From the NCBI GenBank assembly GCA_965369945.1, contig CBDUST010000033.1, forward strand, positions 1-24,525: 24,525 nt of DNA, given 5' to 3'. The notes below the pieces were generated by a model. The model ran no database searches. It worked only from the letters and a program-made list of their open reading frames with translations, and was not told the origin of the DNA. The stretch is from JADFNO01 sp965369945. GTDB lineage: Bacteria > Planctomycetota > Phycisphaerae > Phycisphaerales > SM1A02. Below, in pieces: positions 1-7,577 of the stretch. How positions within the stretch are numbered: position 1 is the stretch's first letter; the number at the start of each line of letters is the position of its first letter. The translations under genes and the position numbers were made by a program.

Positions 1-2
1 GT

Positions 3-1364
3 GCTGAGAGCCTGAATCGGGAGGCGGAGTCGAAGGTTGAAGCACTTGCCGAGCAGCTGCGCGAGCGAAGCGCATCGTCGGACGAGTACCGCGACAAGTT
101 TCAGGTCGCTCAGGAGCGGATACGCGACCTTGCCGACACGCTCGAAGAACAGCAATCGCGACTGGAGGAGGGTGGCGAGGCCATTGCCGCTGTGCAGGAG
201 CAACGAGAGCAAATCACCGAACTAACCAACAAACTGGCCCATCACCAAGTCGCCCGCGACCCCGAGCAGTTGCGTCAAAAGGATGAGCGAATTGAAGAAC
301 TGGTCGAAGCGCTACGGCAGGCGCGGGGCCAGAGCCCAGGCGAGCAATCACATGCGGACTCCGAAGCGCGGGTCCACGAGTTGACGACTGAAAATGATCA
401 GCTCAAGGTCGAGGCTGAGCGTGCTGCGATCGAAGCCCAAGAGGCCTGGCGTCGGTTGGAGCAGCAGGGGCCCGACGGGACGCAAGGCGATGGTGATGCA
501 AACGAGGCGCAGCGTCTTGCGGTAAAGGCTCAGCACCTTCAGCGACGTCGAGTCAGACTCGCGCGAATGCGCCGTGCGTTGCGGGGCAGGACGCGACCGC
601 AATCCAACGCCACGCCCGAGTCCAACCCAATTGAGCAGATTGCGGCGCTGCGTGATGCCATAGAAGCCTCGGAAAGGGAACTGATCCGTAAATGGGCTCG
701 ACCGTCGGCGGTGGTGACGCTGGGCTGGTTCACGCTCCTGGCGATCAGCATTGCTGGCGTGAGTTGGTTCGGTGCCGATCATTTCGTTCCAGCCACCGTG
801 TCGGCGTCGGTCACATTTGAGGCGAAAACTGGTTCGGGCCAACAGTTATCGAGCGAGGAATCACAAGCGTGGAGAGTCTGGCACACCGAGCTCCTCGCAG
901 ATACGGGATTCACCAATACGCTGGTCCAGCGACTGGCTGATCGTCGACTCGATCGCTTCGCCGACCCCGGGGTCTTGCGCCAACGCCTACAGGCCGATCT
1001 GACGATCGACGCGATGCAAGACGGGCTGATGACGGTCTCATTGGCTGGTACGGACCAGCCCGAGATCACGGCGTTGCTCGATACACTCGCGACGACATTC
1101 GTCTCGGAATCGTCGCGCCGAATAAGCAAACGAGGCGGCGCTCATGCAGTGGTCAAGGGCGGAACCAGCAAAGGCGGTCGAGTGACGTACGCTACGATCA
1201 ATCCGGTTCCGATCCACGATGAGCGGCTGAAGTTTGCCGCCTACATCTTCGGCGGACTCTTCCCGGTCTGCCTCCTTCTGATGGTGGTGATCTATCGTCG
1301 GCTGGCGCGGGCCAAGAGTGTCTTTGATGGGCCAGACGCGATCTTCGCCGTCCCGGCTATCTAA
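3..1364 (+). CDS. Wzz-like coiled-coil membrane protein, 5'-truncated by the window
   Basis: The frame is open from the first bases of the window, so the true start lies outside; 453 residues are visible. The first ~200 are highly charged and Glu/Gln/Arg-rich with heptad-like spacing, which predicts a long cytoplasmic coiled coil. A hydrophobic helix (visible residues ~236-258, VVTLGWFTLLAISIAGVSW) is followed by a ~150-residue extracytoplasmic domain. That domain has the rhythm of Wzz/chain-length-determinant proteins: a beta strand (SASVTFEA), then LADTGFTNTLVQRLADRR, then LTVSLAG-like and ITALLDTLATTFV segments, and a Pro-containing stretch (INPVPIHDERL) before a second TM helix (~410-433) and a short basic tail. 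I infer a role in exopolysaccharide chain length or export. Wzz proteins usually lack a long cytoplasmic coiled coil, so the family call is moderate; a general coiled-coil membrane scaffold is the alternative. Confidence 0.6.
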   Translation, partial: AESLNREAESKVEALAEQLRERSASSDEYRDKFQVAQERIRDLADTLEEQQSRLEEGGEAIAAVQEQREQITELTNKLAHHQVARDPEQLRQKDERIEELVEALRQARGQSPGEQSHADSEARVHELTTENDQLKVEAERAAIEAQEAWRRLEQQGPDGTQGDGDANEAQRLAVKAQHLQRRRVRLARMRRALRGRTRPQSNATPESNPIEQIAALRDAIEASERELIRKWARPSAVVTLGWFTLLAISIAGVSWFGADHFVPATVSASVTFEAKTGSGQQLSSEESQAWRVWHTELLADTGFTNTLVQRLADRRLDRFADPGVLRQRLQADLTIDAMQDGLMTVSLAGTDQPEITALLDTLATTFVSESSRRISKRGGAHAVVKGGTSKGGRVTYATINPVPIHDERLKFAAYIFGGLFPVCLLLMVVIYRRLARAKSVFDGPDAIFAVPAI

Positions 1365-1658
1365 TACGACTCTCAAGTAACTCAGAGGTTCTGGCGTGTC
1401 GTTCTTTCTCCGCGCACCGGAAGAGGTCTGTTCTGCCCGTTCCGGTCGAAGCATGGCCGGATAATCAACGCCTGTCTGAAGGTATTTGGGGGGCGATATC
1501 GGACCAATGAAGCGCTGCGGAAGAATGGCGAAACTCTACCGTTCGCAGGATTCATTGACGCTGCGGTCGGGTGAATGTCCCCAAAGCACCGGGTCGATCG
1601 TGCCGATTGGCGTCACTTGGCTTCAGTTTGTTCATCCTCGGAGGCTACGGGGCGAACG
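1365..1658. other. intergenic stretch, no recognisable feature
   Basis: About 290 bases follow the Wzz-like gene. I see no convincing reading frame, no tRNA-like fold and no T-run terminator. A short imperfect dyad (TTCCGG...CCGGA) lies around 1440-1462 but is too weak to call. The region may carry the promoter of the small ORF that follows. Confidence 0.3.
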
Positions 1659-1868
1659 ATGCGAATGAGTCATTCGACAATCGCGGGTTCCGAAATGTTA
1701 CTTCGGTCTTCGGAGCCGTCCTACGAACTCTCCACGCCTGGTCAGAATCCGCTCGGCGGGCAGGTATTTGCCGCCGTTGACACGATGAGCCGGCGGATGG
1801 AGGATCTCGCGCGCGAGTGTGATTGTCTGGGTTACTTCGACGACGAAGACGGGCCGAGAGCCGCCTAG
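1659..1868 (+). CDS. possible small hypothetical protein (69 aa)
   Basis: ATG at 1659 (a second ATG at 1665) opens a 69-codon frame ending in TAG, two bases before the stop of the convergent gene at 1871. The product is Ser/Glu-rich and soluble in character, with a C-terminal half (MSRRMEDLARECDCLGYF, then an acidic DDED) that could form an amphipathic helix. A GGAGG lies about 15 bases upstream of the first ATG, a little far for a ribosome site. I do not recognise a family. The frame could extend up to an ATG at 1575, but that part reads as low-quality, Arg/His/Ser-rich sequence. It may also be non-coding; conservation in relatives would decide. Confidence 0.35.
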   Translation: MRMSHSTIAGSEMLLRSSEPSYELSTPGQNPLGGQVFAAVDTMSRRMEDLARECDCLGYFDDEDGPRAA

Positions 1869-1870
1869 CT

Positions 1871-2512
1871 TCAGCTCGGGTCCGTTCCCAGCGTTCGGTC
1901 ACGCATCGCATTCGCCGCAGATTGCATCAATTCCCGGATTCGGTTCTCGCGGTAGCGCGCATCCGTAACGATCGTTGACGGGTTGGACGGATTCACAATT
2001 GGGGAGCCTTCTCTGGTTTGCCGCATGTCCACGCCGGTGAATGGAACGGTCGTAGCGCTGCGGGATGTCCACCGTTGCTTGGCTTGCCCGCTTCGCTCGG
2101 GATACTCTCTCAGATTGAGCCGACCATAGCGATCCTCGCCGATGCGACCCTCATCTTGGGGCGTTGAAGGATCGGCTTGGCCCGTGCGATCAAGGTCGGG
2201 TTGGCCGATGTAGAATATGGTCCCGGCAGGGATCAGTGGAATGGGTCCGTTCCTACCCGATGAATACGCAGACTGTGGGAACACTGCATGGATTCCGCCG
2301 TTGACCCTCATGTACAAGTCTTCTTGACCGGGAAAACGGTAGACCTGATTAAAACCGGTCGGCGCACTCAGCCCCCGCTCAACTGACCGCAGGCTTCGCG
2401 ACAATGGGGAGATGTCCTCCACCCTCTGGTCCAGCGGCTTCAGATCATCGCTTTGACCTGCAACGGTCGACGTCAGGCCTAAGACTAAGATGGCGATTGC
2501 GAAGCGAGGCAT
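1871..2512 (-). CDS. secreted protein of unknown function (213 aa)
   Basis: The ATG at 2512 has a good ribosome site (AGGAAAAG about 5 bases upstream). Residues 1-19 form a typical Sec signal peptide (MPRFAIAILVLGLTSTVAG) with likely cleavage near VAG/QSDD; there is no lipobox Cys. The mature protein is polar and has a central segment rich in Gly/Pro/Tyr (VNGGIHAVFPQSAY, then PAGTIFYIGQPDL) followed by a charged, Arg-rich C-terminal helix (ENRIRELMQSAANAMRDR). No enzyme motif is visible. It is probably periplasmic or exported. The 78-bp gap from birA's stop and the shared strand allow co-transcription with nadC-birA, but nothing links it functionally to biotin. I do not recognise the family. 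Confidence 0.7.
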   Translation of the reverse strand: MPRFAIAILVLGLTSTVAGQSDDLKPLDQRVEDISPLSRSLRSVERGLSAPTGFNQVYRFPGQEDLYMRVNGGIHAVFPQSAYSSGRNGPIPLIPAGTIFYIGQPDLDRTGQADPSTPQDEGRIGEDRYGRLNLREYPERSGQAKQRWTSRSATTVPFTGVDMRQTREGSPIVNPSNPSTIVTDARYRENRIRELMQSAANAMRDRTLGTDPS

Positions 2513-2590
2513 GTCTTTTCCTCATCGGCGTCAAGCGATTCGATACCACAGTATACCTCAGGCTGCCGCGATTGGATCGCGAAAAAAACA

Positions 2591-3352
2591 TTACCGGAGC
2601 GTATGAGAGAGAATCGTGGTTGTCGCCGCCGGCAAACGGACTTCGCCGGAGCTGGTTTCCACCAAAAGCCCTTCAAATGGATCGATCCGCAGCACGGTGC
2701 CGTGGATGGTTTCGCGGCCGCTTCGCAATGTTGCCTCGGCGCCGCGAAGGACGTCACGCTCGCTGAAGGCGGCTGCGAGCACGTCGTCGGGTTGTCGAAG
2801 TGCGGTGCATAGCGACTCAAGAACAGCAACGATGACCTCCAGTCGATCGACGGGTACGCCGAGTTGGGCCAGACTGACCGCCCGATCGGCCAACTCTTCG
2901 GGCCAACCGGTCTGAGCGACGTTCATGCCGATACCGGCTACAGCCAGCGCACCGGACTGCTCGACAAGGATCCCCGCCAACTTGCGACCGTCGATGACAA
3001 TGTCGTTTGGCCACTTGATGCCGATTGGCCGTTCGAGTAACCGCTCCGCTGCCCCGGCGACGGCGACCGCAAGCGCCAGCGCAAGTCGTTCGGGCGGCCC
3101 GGCCCGAATTACGAGGCTCATAGCCACCCCGTCTTCTCGGGTATCGGCCCACTTGCGACCGAGACGTCCCCTTCCCGCGGTTTGTCGCCATGCCACGACA
3201 ACATCGCCCAGCTGGGCCCCTGGCCGGCGAGCCGCATCCTGGGTCGAAGCGGTCTCTCGTAGGACGATGGCCCGTCGAAGGATATCGCCATCGGATGCAA
3301 CGACCTTCTCGATACGATCGGCCCATTGTTCCAGTGCTATTGCGCCCATCAT
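2591..3352 (-). CDS. birA: biotin--[acetyl-CoA-carboxylase] ligase (BirA, no DNA-binding domain)
   Basis: Transfers biotin, via biotinyl-5'-AMP, to the biotin carboxyl carrier protein of acetyl-CoA carboxylase or related enzymes. Family signatures are present in order: the substrate-sensing ETASTQD (33-39), the adenylate-binding loop GRGRLGRKW (60-68), KWPND (113-117), and RKLAGILVE (123-131), whose Lys124 corresponds to the catalytic lysine. The C-terminal ~45 residues form the usual small SH3-like domain. At 253 residues it lacks the N-terminal winged helix of E. coli BirA, so it is a class I ligase and not a repressor. Two in-frame ATGs stand side by side at 3352 and 3349, and no Shine-Dalgarno is obvious. 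The whole upstream region as far as nadC is a nested inverted repeat (see 3353-3477), which is unusual for a start site. Confidence 0.93.
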   Translation of the reverse strand: MMGAIALEQWADRIEKVVASDGDILRRAIVLRETASTQDAARRPGAQLGDVVVAWRQTAGRGRLGRKWADTREDGVAMSLVIRAGPPERLALALAVAVAGAAERLLERPIGIKWPNDIVIDGRKLAGILVEQSGALAVAGIGMNVAQTGWPEELADRAVSLAQLGVPVDRLEVIVAVLESLCTALRQPDDVLAAAFSERDVLRGAEATLRSGRETIHGTVLRIDPFEGLLVETSSGEVRLPAATTTILSHTLR

Positions 3353-3477
3353 CTAGTTTCTGTCTGACGAATAGTGGGACGGGCATCTTGCCCGTCTGTA
3401 AGAGTGAAGACGACGGGCTGGAAGCCCGTCCCACCGACAATGAGGTGCACTCTTTTGATCCATCAGACAGAACCTAG
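3353..3477. repeat. MITE/REP-like nested inverted repeat between nadC and birA
   Basis: A 125-bp nested palindrome. The outer arms are 3353-3367 (CTAGTTTCTGTCTGA) and 3463-3477 (reverse complement CTAGGTTCTGTCTGA): 14 of 15 match, with a perfect 10-bp core. CTAG at both ends could be a 4-bp target duplication. Inside are two small hairpins: GACGGGC (3378-3384) with GCCCGTC (3390-3396), and GACGGGC (3412-3418) with GCCCGTC (3424-3430). The flanking GTGGGAC (3374-3380) and GTCCCAC (3428-3434) also pair with each other, so the hairpins can open into one long stem. The paired GACGGGC/GCCCGTC style resembles dispersed REP-type dyads that I recall from planctomycete-like genomes, but I could not search. 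The right arm supplies the nadC stop codon and the left arm touches the birA ATG. Confidence 0.75.
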
Positions 3478-4388
3478 GCCAAGTCCAAGCCGATGTCGAG
3501 GCACATTGCCGAATGGGTTAGCGCACCGACCGATATCCGATCCACGCCGGTTTCCGCCACCGCCCGAACCGTTTGGAGTGTGATCGAGCCCGATGCTTCA
3601 AGCAACAACTCCAGCGCTCGTTTGTCACGAGATGCAACTGCCTCTCGCAGTTGATCGGGCGTCATATTGTCAAGCAATACCATGTCAATCAAGCCGGGCT
3701 CACATCCGAGGACGAGCTGAAGCTGCTTGAGCGTATCGACCTCGACTTGGACGAATCGCAGATCAAATTGTTCGCGGGCTCTTTGTGCTGCGTCAGCAAC
3801 GCCCTGCGCGAACTCGGAAGGGCCGAAGTGTTGAAGGTGGTTGTCCTTATATAACACCGCATCATGCAAACCAAGCCGGTGCAACGTACCGCCGCCGCAG
3901 CGGACCGCATACTTTTCCAGAGAGCGCATTCCGGGGGTGGTTTTGCGAGTGTCGCAAATTGCCGCAGTCGTCCCAGCGATTGCGTCGACGTAGCGGCGGG
4001 TGAGAGTGGCGATACCACTGAGCCGACCAACAAGATTCAGCAAGGTTCGTTCCACGGCCAGAATCGGCCCTAGCTCGCCGAGCATGCGCCACAGTGTCTG
4101 CCCCTGCTCGCATGCTTCACCGTCGCTGGTGAGAATCTCTATACGAGCGTCGCAGTCAAATACCTCTAATACACGAGGAATCACCGCCAGACCGGCGACC
4201 GTCCCCGCTTGTCGCGCCACCCCCGCCGCACGCACATCCCATTCGTCTTGGATGATGCTCCGGGTGGTGACGTCGCCGATCTCTCCCAGGTCCTCGGCGC
4301 GCGCGGCGCTGAGCAATCGATCCAGCGACCCATCTGCCGTGAGTGCGGCGAAAAGCTGCGGGAGCGATAGGGCGTTCAGGTCCTGCAT
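3474..4388 (-). CDS. nadC: nicotinate-nucleotide pyrophosphorylase (quinolinate phosphoribosyltransferase)
   Basis: Converts quinolinate and PRPP to nicotinate mononucleotide, CO2 and PPi in de novo NAD synthesis. Signatures visible from the chosen ATG at 4388: EDLGEIGDVTTRSI (32-45), the active-site CDTRKTTPGMR (145-155) with its Arg/Lys, and LYKDNHL with KDN at 181-183. Near the C-terminus is the phosphate-binding VDRISVGALTHS. Length is 304 residues, near the family norm. The frame is open further upstream, to 4493, but the extra 35 residues look unrelated to the family and would overlap the divergent gene. A GTGGGG just before 4388 may serve as ribosome site. No nadA or nadB is nearby. 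The stop codon TAG lies within the right arm of the inverted repeat at 3353-3477. Confidence 0.93.
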   Translation of the reverse strand: MQDLNALSLPQLFAALTADGSLDRLLSAARAEDLGEIGDVTTRSIIQDEWDVRAAGVARQAGTVAGLAVIPRVLEVFDCDARIEILTSDGEACEQGQTLWRMLGELGPILAVERTLLNLVGRLSGIATLTRRYVDAIAGTTAAICDTRKTTPGMRSLEKYAVRCGGGTLHRLGLHDAVLYKDNHLQHFGPSEFAQGVADAAQRAREQFDLRFVQVEVDTLKQLQLVLGCEPGLIDMVLLDNMTPDQLREAVASRDKRALELLLEASGSITLQTVRAVAETGVDRISVGALTHSAMCLDIGLDLA

Positions 4389-4447
4389 GCCCCACAGTCT
4401 ACGGTCGTTTGCGACACTGGGAAGGCAGCGGCTATCCTTGGCGTAAC

Positions 4448-5287
4448 GTGCCATCTGACCAGACAAATCGAACCCTGCATCCAATCGAGGCATCGCATCT
4501 CCATGCGCGGCGTGAGCGTGTGTTCCTCGTCTTTGCGGGATTATTCCTCGGCACGCTGACGATGCTCAACATCCTCGGCATCAGCCGGTTTATCAAATTG
4601 GCGTCGTGGGAAACGGCGGACGGCCTTGAGCTGACCTTCGCGGTGGCGGTGGGTGTCTTGCCGTATCCGATCACGTTTCTTTGCACCGACTTCATCAGCG
4701 AATTCTACGGACGACGGCGGGCGAACTTCGTCGTCCTCGTCGGTTTGCTGCTCAATGGTTGGGTCGTGCTTATTCTTTGGTTGGGCGGCATCCTTCCCGG
4801 CTTTGAGGCGACCGATCCCCAGACCGGCGTGATTCTGCGCGATGCGGCTGATCGACTTCCCGTGTTCTTTGAGATTCGTGCGCTGACATTCGGTGCGGTG
4901 GCGGCTTCGATGGTCGCCTACCTTGGGGCCCAATTGTGCGATGTGTATCTCTTCCATTTTTGGAAGAAGCTGACGCGAGGCAAGATGCTATGGGTGCGCA
5001 ACAACGGTTCCACGCTCATTAGTCAAGCCGTCGATACTGTCGCCGTCATCCTCATCACCTATTGGGTCGGTGGATTGGCCGGGGTGATTGATGTTGACCG
5101 TAGCGTTGGACCGCAACTACTGCTGTTGATCGCGACGGGATATGCATTTAAGTTTGTCGTCGCCCTGCTCGATACGATTCCGTTCTACCTCGGCGTGAAG
5201 TTCCTGAGTCGATATCTCCAGATTGATCCTACGATCGAGCATCACGCCGATAGCGAGGAATTGAAACTGGATGCGCCGAAAGCATGA
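4448..5287 (+). CDS. yhhQ: queuosine-precursor transporter, YhhQ/VUT family
   Basis: Inner-membrane transporter family that imports 7-deazaguanine precursors (preQ0/preQ1) for queuosine in tRNA. About six hydrophobic helices are visible. Family motifs are clear: PYPITFLCTDFISEFYG (72-88), with the conserved Asp81 and Glu85; TLISQAVDTVAV with Asp196; and the C-terminal KFVVALLDTIPFYLG with Asp242. The start is uncertain. I chose GTG at 4448 (279 residues) because earlier ATGs overlap nadC and encode a basic, non-family leader; no strong ribosome site is visible. It diverges from nadC across a 59-bp gap. I looked for a preQ1 riboswitch in that gap and saw none. No other queuosine gene is present, so salvage is inferred from the family only. 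Confidence 0.88.
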   Translation: MPSDQTNRTLHPIEASHLHARRERVFLVFAGLFLGTLTMLNILGISRFIKLASWETADGLELTFAVAVGVLPYPITFLCTDFISEFYGRRRANFVVLVGLLLNGWVVLILWLGGILPGFEATDPQTGVILRDAADRLPVFFEIRALTFGAVAASMVAYLGAQLCDVYLFHFWKKLTRGKMLWVRNNGSTLISQAVDTVAVILITYWVGGLAGVIDVDRSVGPQLLLLIATGYAFKFVVALLDTIPFYLGVKFLSRYLQIDPTIEHHADSEELKLDAPKA

Positions 5288-5317
5288 ATACACCGGGCTG
5301 AGGAAGAAGGCGCTTTG

Positions 5318-5746
5318 ATGAGCGTGTACGAGCCAAACATCTTTACGAAGATCATTGATGGCGAAATCCCCTGCTACAAGGTTTACGAGGACGAGCACGT
5401 CCTGGCGTTTCTGGATGTCGGCCCGCTTAGCAACGGGCATACGCTGGTCATCCCCAAGGAACGCAAGGCGGCGCTACACGAGCTGAGCGATGAATCGGCG
5501 GCTGCGATCGGGCGCGTGCTGCCCCGGTTGTGTCGTGCGGTGATGCAGGCAACGGGCGCCGAGGCATACAACGTGCTTCAGAACAACGGGGCCACTGCGC
5601 ATCAAGCGGTCTTCCACGTGCATTTTCACATCATCCCCAAGTTCGCCGAGTCCGGCCTGAGCATGACATGGAGCGCCGGGACGCTTGAGGATCGACGCGC
5701 TAGCCAGTTGGTGGAGAAAATGCGCGCCGCGCTGAGTGACGACTAG
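5318..5746 (+). CDS. HIT family nucleotide hydrolase
   Basis: Histidine-triad protein of the Hint/HinT-like branch, acting on nucleoside phosphoramidates or dinucleoside polyphosphates in the cytoplasm. The 142-residue product begins with the family N-terminus (NIFTKIIDGEIPCYKVYED), has the FLDVGPLSNGHTLVIPK strand region, the AYNVLQNNGATAHQAV loop, and the catalytic triad HVHFHIIP at 100-107. The ATG at 5318 is chosen because AGGAAGAAGG sits about 8 bases upstream; a TTG just before it adds one codon. It lies 30 bp after yhhQ and may share its transcript. Its 3' end faces the glutamate dehydrogenase stop only 14 bp away, with no clear terminator. The exact substrate cannot be told from sequence. 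Confidence 0.92.
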   Translation: MSVYEPNIFTKIIDGEIPCYKVYEDEHVLAFLDVGPLSNGHTLVIPKERKAALHELSDESAAAIGRVLPRLCRAVMQATGAEAYNVLQNNGATAHQAVFHVHFHIIPKFAESGLSMTWSAGTLEDRRASQLVEKMRAALSDD

Positions 5747-5760
5747 AGCTGCGGTCCACC

Positions 5761-7125
5761 CTACGGGAACACTCCACTGAGGTCGTAGACTTTGCCGATC
5801 TGATCTAGCGCCGCGCAGTAGCTGGCGGTCCGCATATCACATTCGTGCTTGATACGCGCCAGCTTCACCCGCCGCGCCGCCAGCACCATGTGTTGGTTGA
5901 GCCGCCGATCAACTTCGTCCGCCGGCCAGTAGACCGCCGATTTGTTCTGCACCCACTCGAAGTAGGACACGGTGACGCCGCCTGCGTTGCACAGGATCGC
6001 AGGCAGAACCTCGATCCCCCGCTCCCGCAAAACTGCGTCGCCTTCCGGCGTGGTCGGCGCATTGGCGCCTTCAGCCACTACCTTCGCGTTGATCAGCTTG
6101 GCTTTGTCGGATGTGATCATCTGCTCCAGCGCAGCGGGGATGAACACATCCACCGGAATGCTGTAGAAAGCATTCTCATCCACAGCCTGGGCTTGAGCGA
6201 ATTTCGCTACGCCGCCGGTCTGCGCCACGTGATCCTTCAGCGTCTGCGGATCGATGCCCTCTTCGTTATGGATTGCGCCGGTGTGGTCGAGTACTGCCGT
6301 GAGTGTTGCACCAATCTCCCTCAGCAGTCGGCCGGTCCAGCTGCCGACGTTTCCAAAACCGATCAGGCTGAACTTCATCGAGCGGATGTCGATGTCCAGC
6401 TCGCCCAGCATCTCCTGCAAGACGTACACCAATCCCTGGCCGGTGGCTTTATCCCGACCTAACGAGCCGCCGATCTCCACTGGTTTGCCGGTCACGACGC
6501 GCAGTGAGTCGGAGCGAATATGTTCGGGCGTGATTTGGCTGTAGGTGTCGGCGAACCACGCCATGATCTGCGCGTTGGTGCCGACATCCGGCGCGGGCAC
6601 ATCGTAGTCGGGCCCGATCTGGTTGCTGATCGCCGAACAGAACCGCCGAGTGACGCGCATCAATTCATCGGCGCTAAGCTCGTGCGGGTTGCACTTGACG
6701 CCGCCCTTCGCCCCGCCGAAGGGAATGCGCACCAGCGAGCACTTCATCGTCATCAAGACCGCCAGCGCCTTGATGTGGTCCAAGCTCACCTGCGGGTGAT
6801 AGCGAATTCCGCCTTTGTATGGCCCCAGCACATTGTTGTGCTGCACGCGGTACCCCTTGAACAGATCGTGATGCCCATCGTCCATGAGCACGGGAAAGTG
6901 AACCATGATCTCGTTCTTGGGTTGGGCGAGAATGATCTGCTGGTGATGGGCAAGCCCCACCAGATCTGCTGCCAGCAAAACCTGCTCGATCGTCTGATGA
7001 AACAGATTCGATGGATCGCGGGCGATATCGAGCTCTTCGAATATCGTCGCCGGTAGGTGAGCCGGTACGTTCGGCGGGGTTTGTGTTGCCGTGGCGTCAA
7101 CTGCGGTGGTCTCGGTGTCAGGCAT
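5761..7125 (-). CDS. glutamate dehydrogenase (Glu/Leu/Phe/Val dehydrogenase family)
   Basis: Reversible oxidative deamination of glutamate to 2-oxoglutarate and ammonia with NAD(P). Active-site lysines keep the spacing of the clostridial enzyme: GPYKGGIRYHP (Lys104), TMKCSLVRIPFGGAKGG (Lys128 and Lys140). Next come APDVGTN and the Rossmann loop IGFGNVGSW (GxGxxG). The C-terminal region has AEGANAPTTPEGD and LCNAGGVTVSYFEWVQN. ATG at 7125 gives 454 residues; an in-frame TTG at 7176 would add 17 but has no ribosome site. The first ~25 residues are a low-complexity Thr/Ala/Pro extension. Cofactor choice (NAD or NADP) is not settled here. The 452-bp upstream region is free of genes and may hold regulatory sites. 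Confidence 0.93.
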   Translation of the reverse strand: MPDTETTAVDATATQTPPNVPAHLPATIFEELDIARDPSNLFHQTIEQVLLAADLVGLAHHQQIILAQPKNEIMVHFPVLMDDGHHDLFKGYRVQHNNVLGPYKGGIRYHPQVSLDHIKALAVLMTMKCSLVRIPFGGAKGGVKCNPHELSADELMRVTRRFCSAISNQIGPDYDVPAPDVGTNAQIMAWFADTYSQITPEHIRSDSLRVVTGKPVEIGGSLGRDKATGQGLVYVLQEMLGELDIDIRSMKFSLIGFGNVGSWTGRLLREIGATLTAVLDHTGAIHNEEGIDPQTLKDHVAQTGGVAKFAQAQAVDENAFYSIPVDVFIPAALEQMITSDKAKLINAKVVAEGANAPTTPEGDAVLRERGIEVLPAILCNAGGVTVSYFEWVQNKSAVYWPADEVDRRLNQHMVLAARRVKLARIKHECDMRTASYCAALDQIGKVYDLSGVFP

Positions 7126-7577
7126 TGCTGGTCGGTGCTCGCTGGATCGTTTGTTTGCGGTCAGCTGGTCGGGCAAGGGAAAATTTCGTTACCGAATGAT
7201 ACATCACCTACAAATCGCGGCGCGATCGGCGCGCACGAGATTTGGTGCAGGATAGGGATTAGTTTGTGCGCGCCAAAGTGGCCGCGCCCCCGCGCAGTCC
7301 GGCTGGTTACCAGTGATGATGTCCGCATAGAACAACAGCTCCTTTCATAGAGGGAGCGGCGGTGTCGTTTGCGCGCGCGGAGAACGTATATTCGGGAAGT
7401 TGGTACGCCAAAAGCAGCTTGGCGGCCCACCAGACGGGATATTCTTTGTAAGAATTTTGAGCGGACGTCAGTGATTCAGCGCCTTGGAGGCGCGCATCAG
7501 CGTGGCCGATCCGGAAAATGTGCGACCACTCCCGATGAAATCGGGATGGCCTTCCAAGCGTTGTTGGTTGTTAGTGG
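7126..7577. other. gene-free region upstream of glutamate dehydrogenase
   Basis: About 450 bases without a convincing gene. It contains several short perfect hairpins: ATTCTT/AAGAAT (7441-7455), GCGCCT/AGGCGC (7479-7493) and TCCCGAT/ATCGGGA (7530-7546). An imperfect GCTCC...GGAGC dyad lies near 7330. None is followed by a T-run long enough for a standard terminator on either strand. I see no confident sigma-70 promoter. The part near 7126-7330 is the likely promoter and leader of the dehydrogenase, and the part near 7530 lies just past the lipoprotein stop. Confidence 0.4.
7530..7546. repeat. short perfect hairpin downstream of the lipoprotein gene
   Basis: TCCCGAT (7530-7536), loop GAA, ATCGGGA (7540-7546): 7-bp perfect arms and a 3-nt loop, 31 bp past the stop of the minus-strand lipoprotein gene at 7578. 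Its position suggests an RNA 3'-end or attenuation structure for that gene, but no U-run follows. It could also be one of a dispersed set of small dyads. Confidence 0.4.

Noticed and set aside
2567..2588. Hairpin CGCGAT-TGG-ATCGCG next to a run of seven A as a birA terminator
   Set aside because: On the minus strand the T-run comes before the hairpin, not after it, so it does not fit an intrinsic terminator for birA; on the plus strand no gene ends there.
4389..4447. Possible preQ1 riboswitch ahead of the queuosine-precursor transporter
   Set aside because: The 59-bp gap shows no short hairpin followed by an A-rich tail of the preQ1 type, and is too short for the larger classes.
7441..7458. 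ATTCTT/AAGAAT hairpin followed by TTTT as a plus-strand terminator
   Set aside because: The stem is six AT-rich pairs, the T-run is short, and no plus-strand gene ends just before it.
7126..7577. A small RNA or tRNA gene in the gap upstream of glutamate dehydrogenase
   Set aside because: No cloverleaf or T-arm GTTCGA-type motif; only scattered short hairpins without a terminator.
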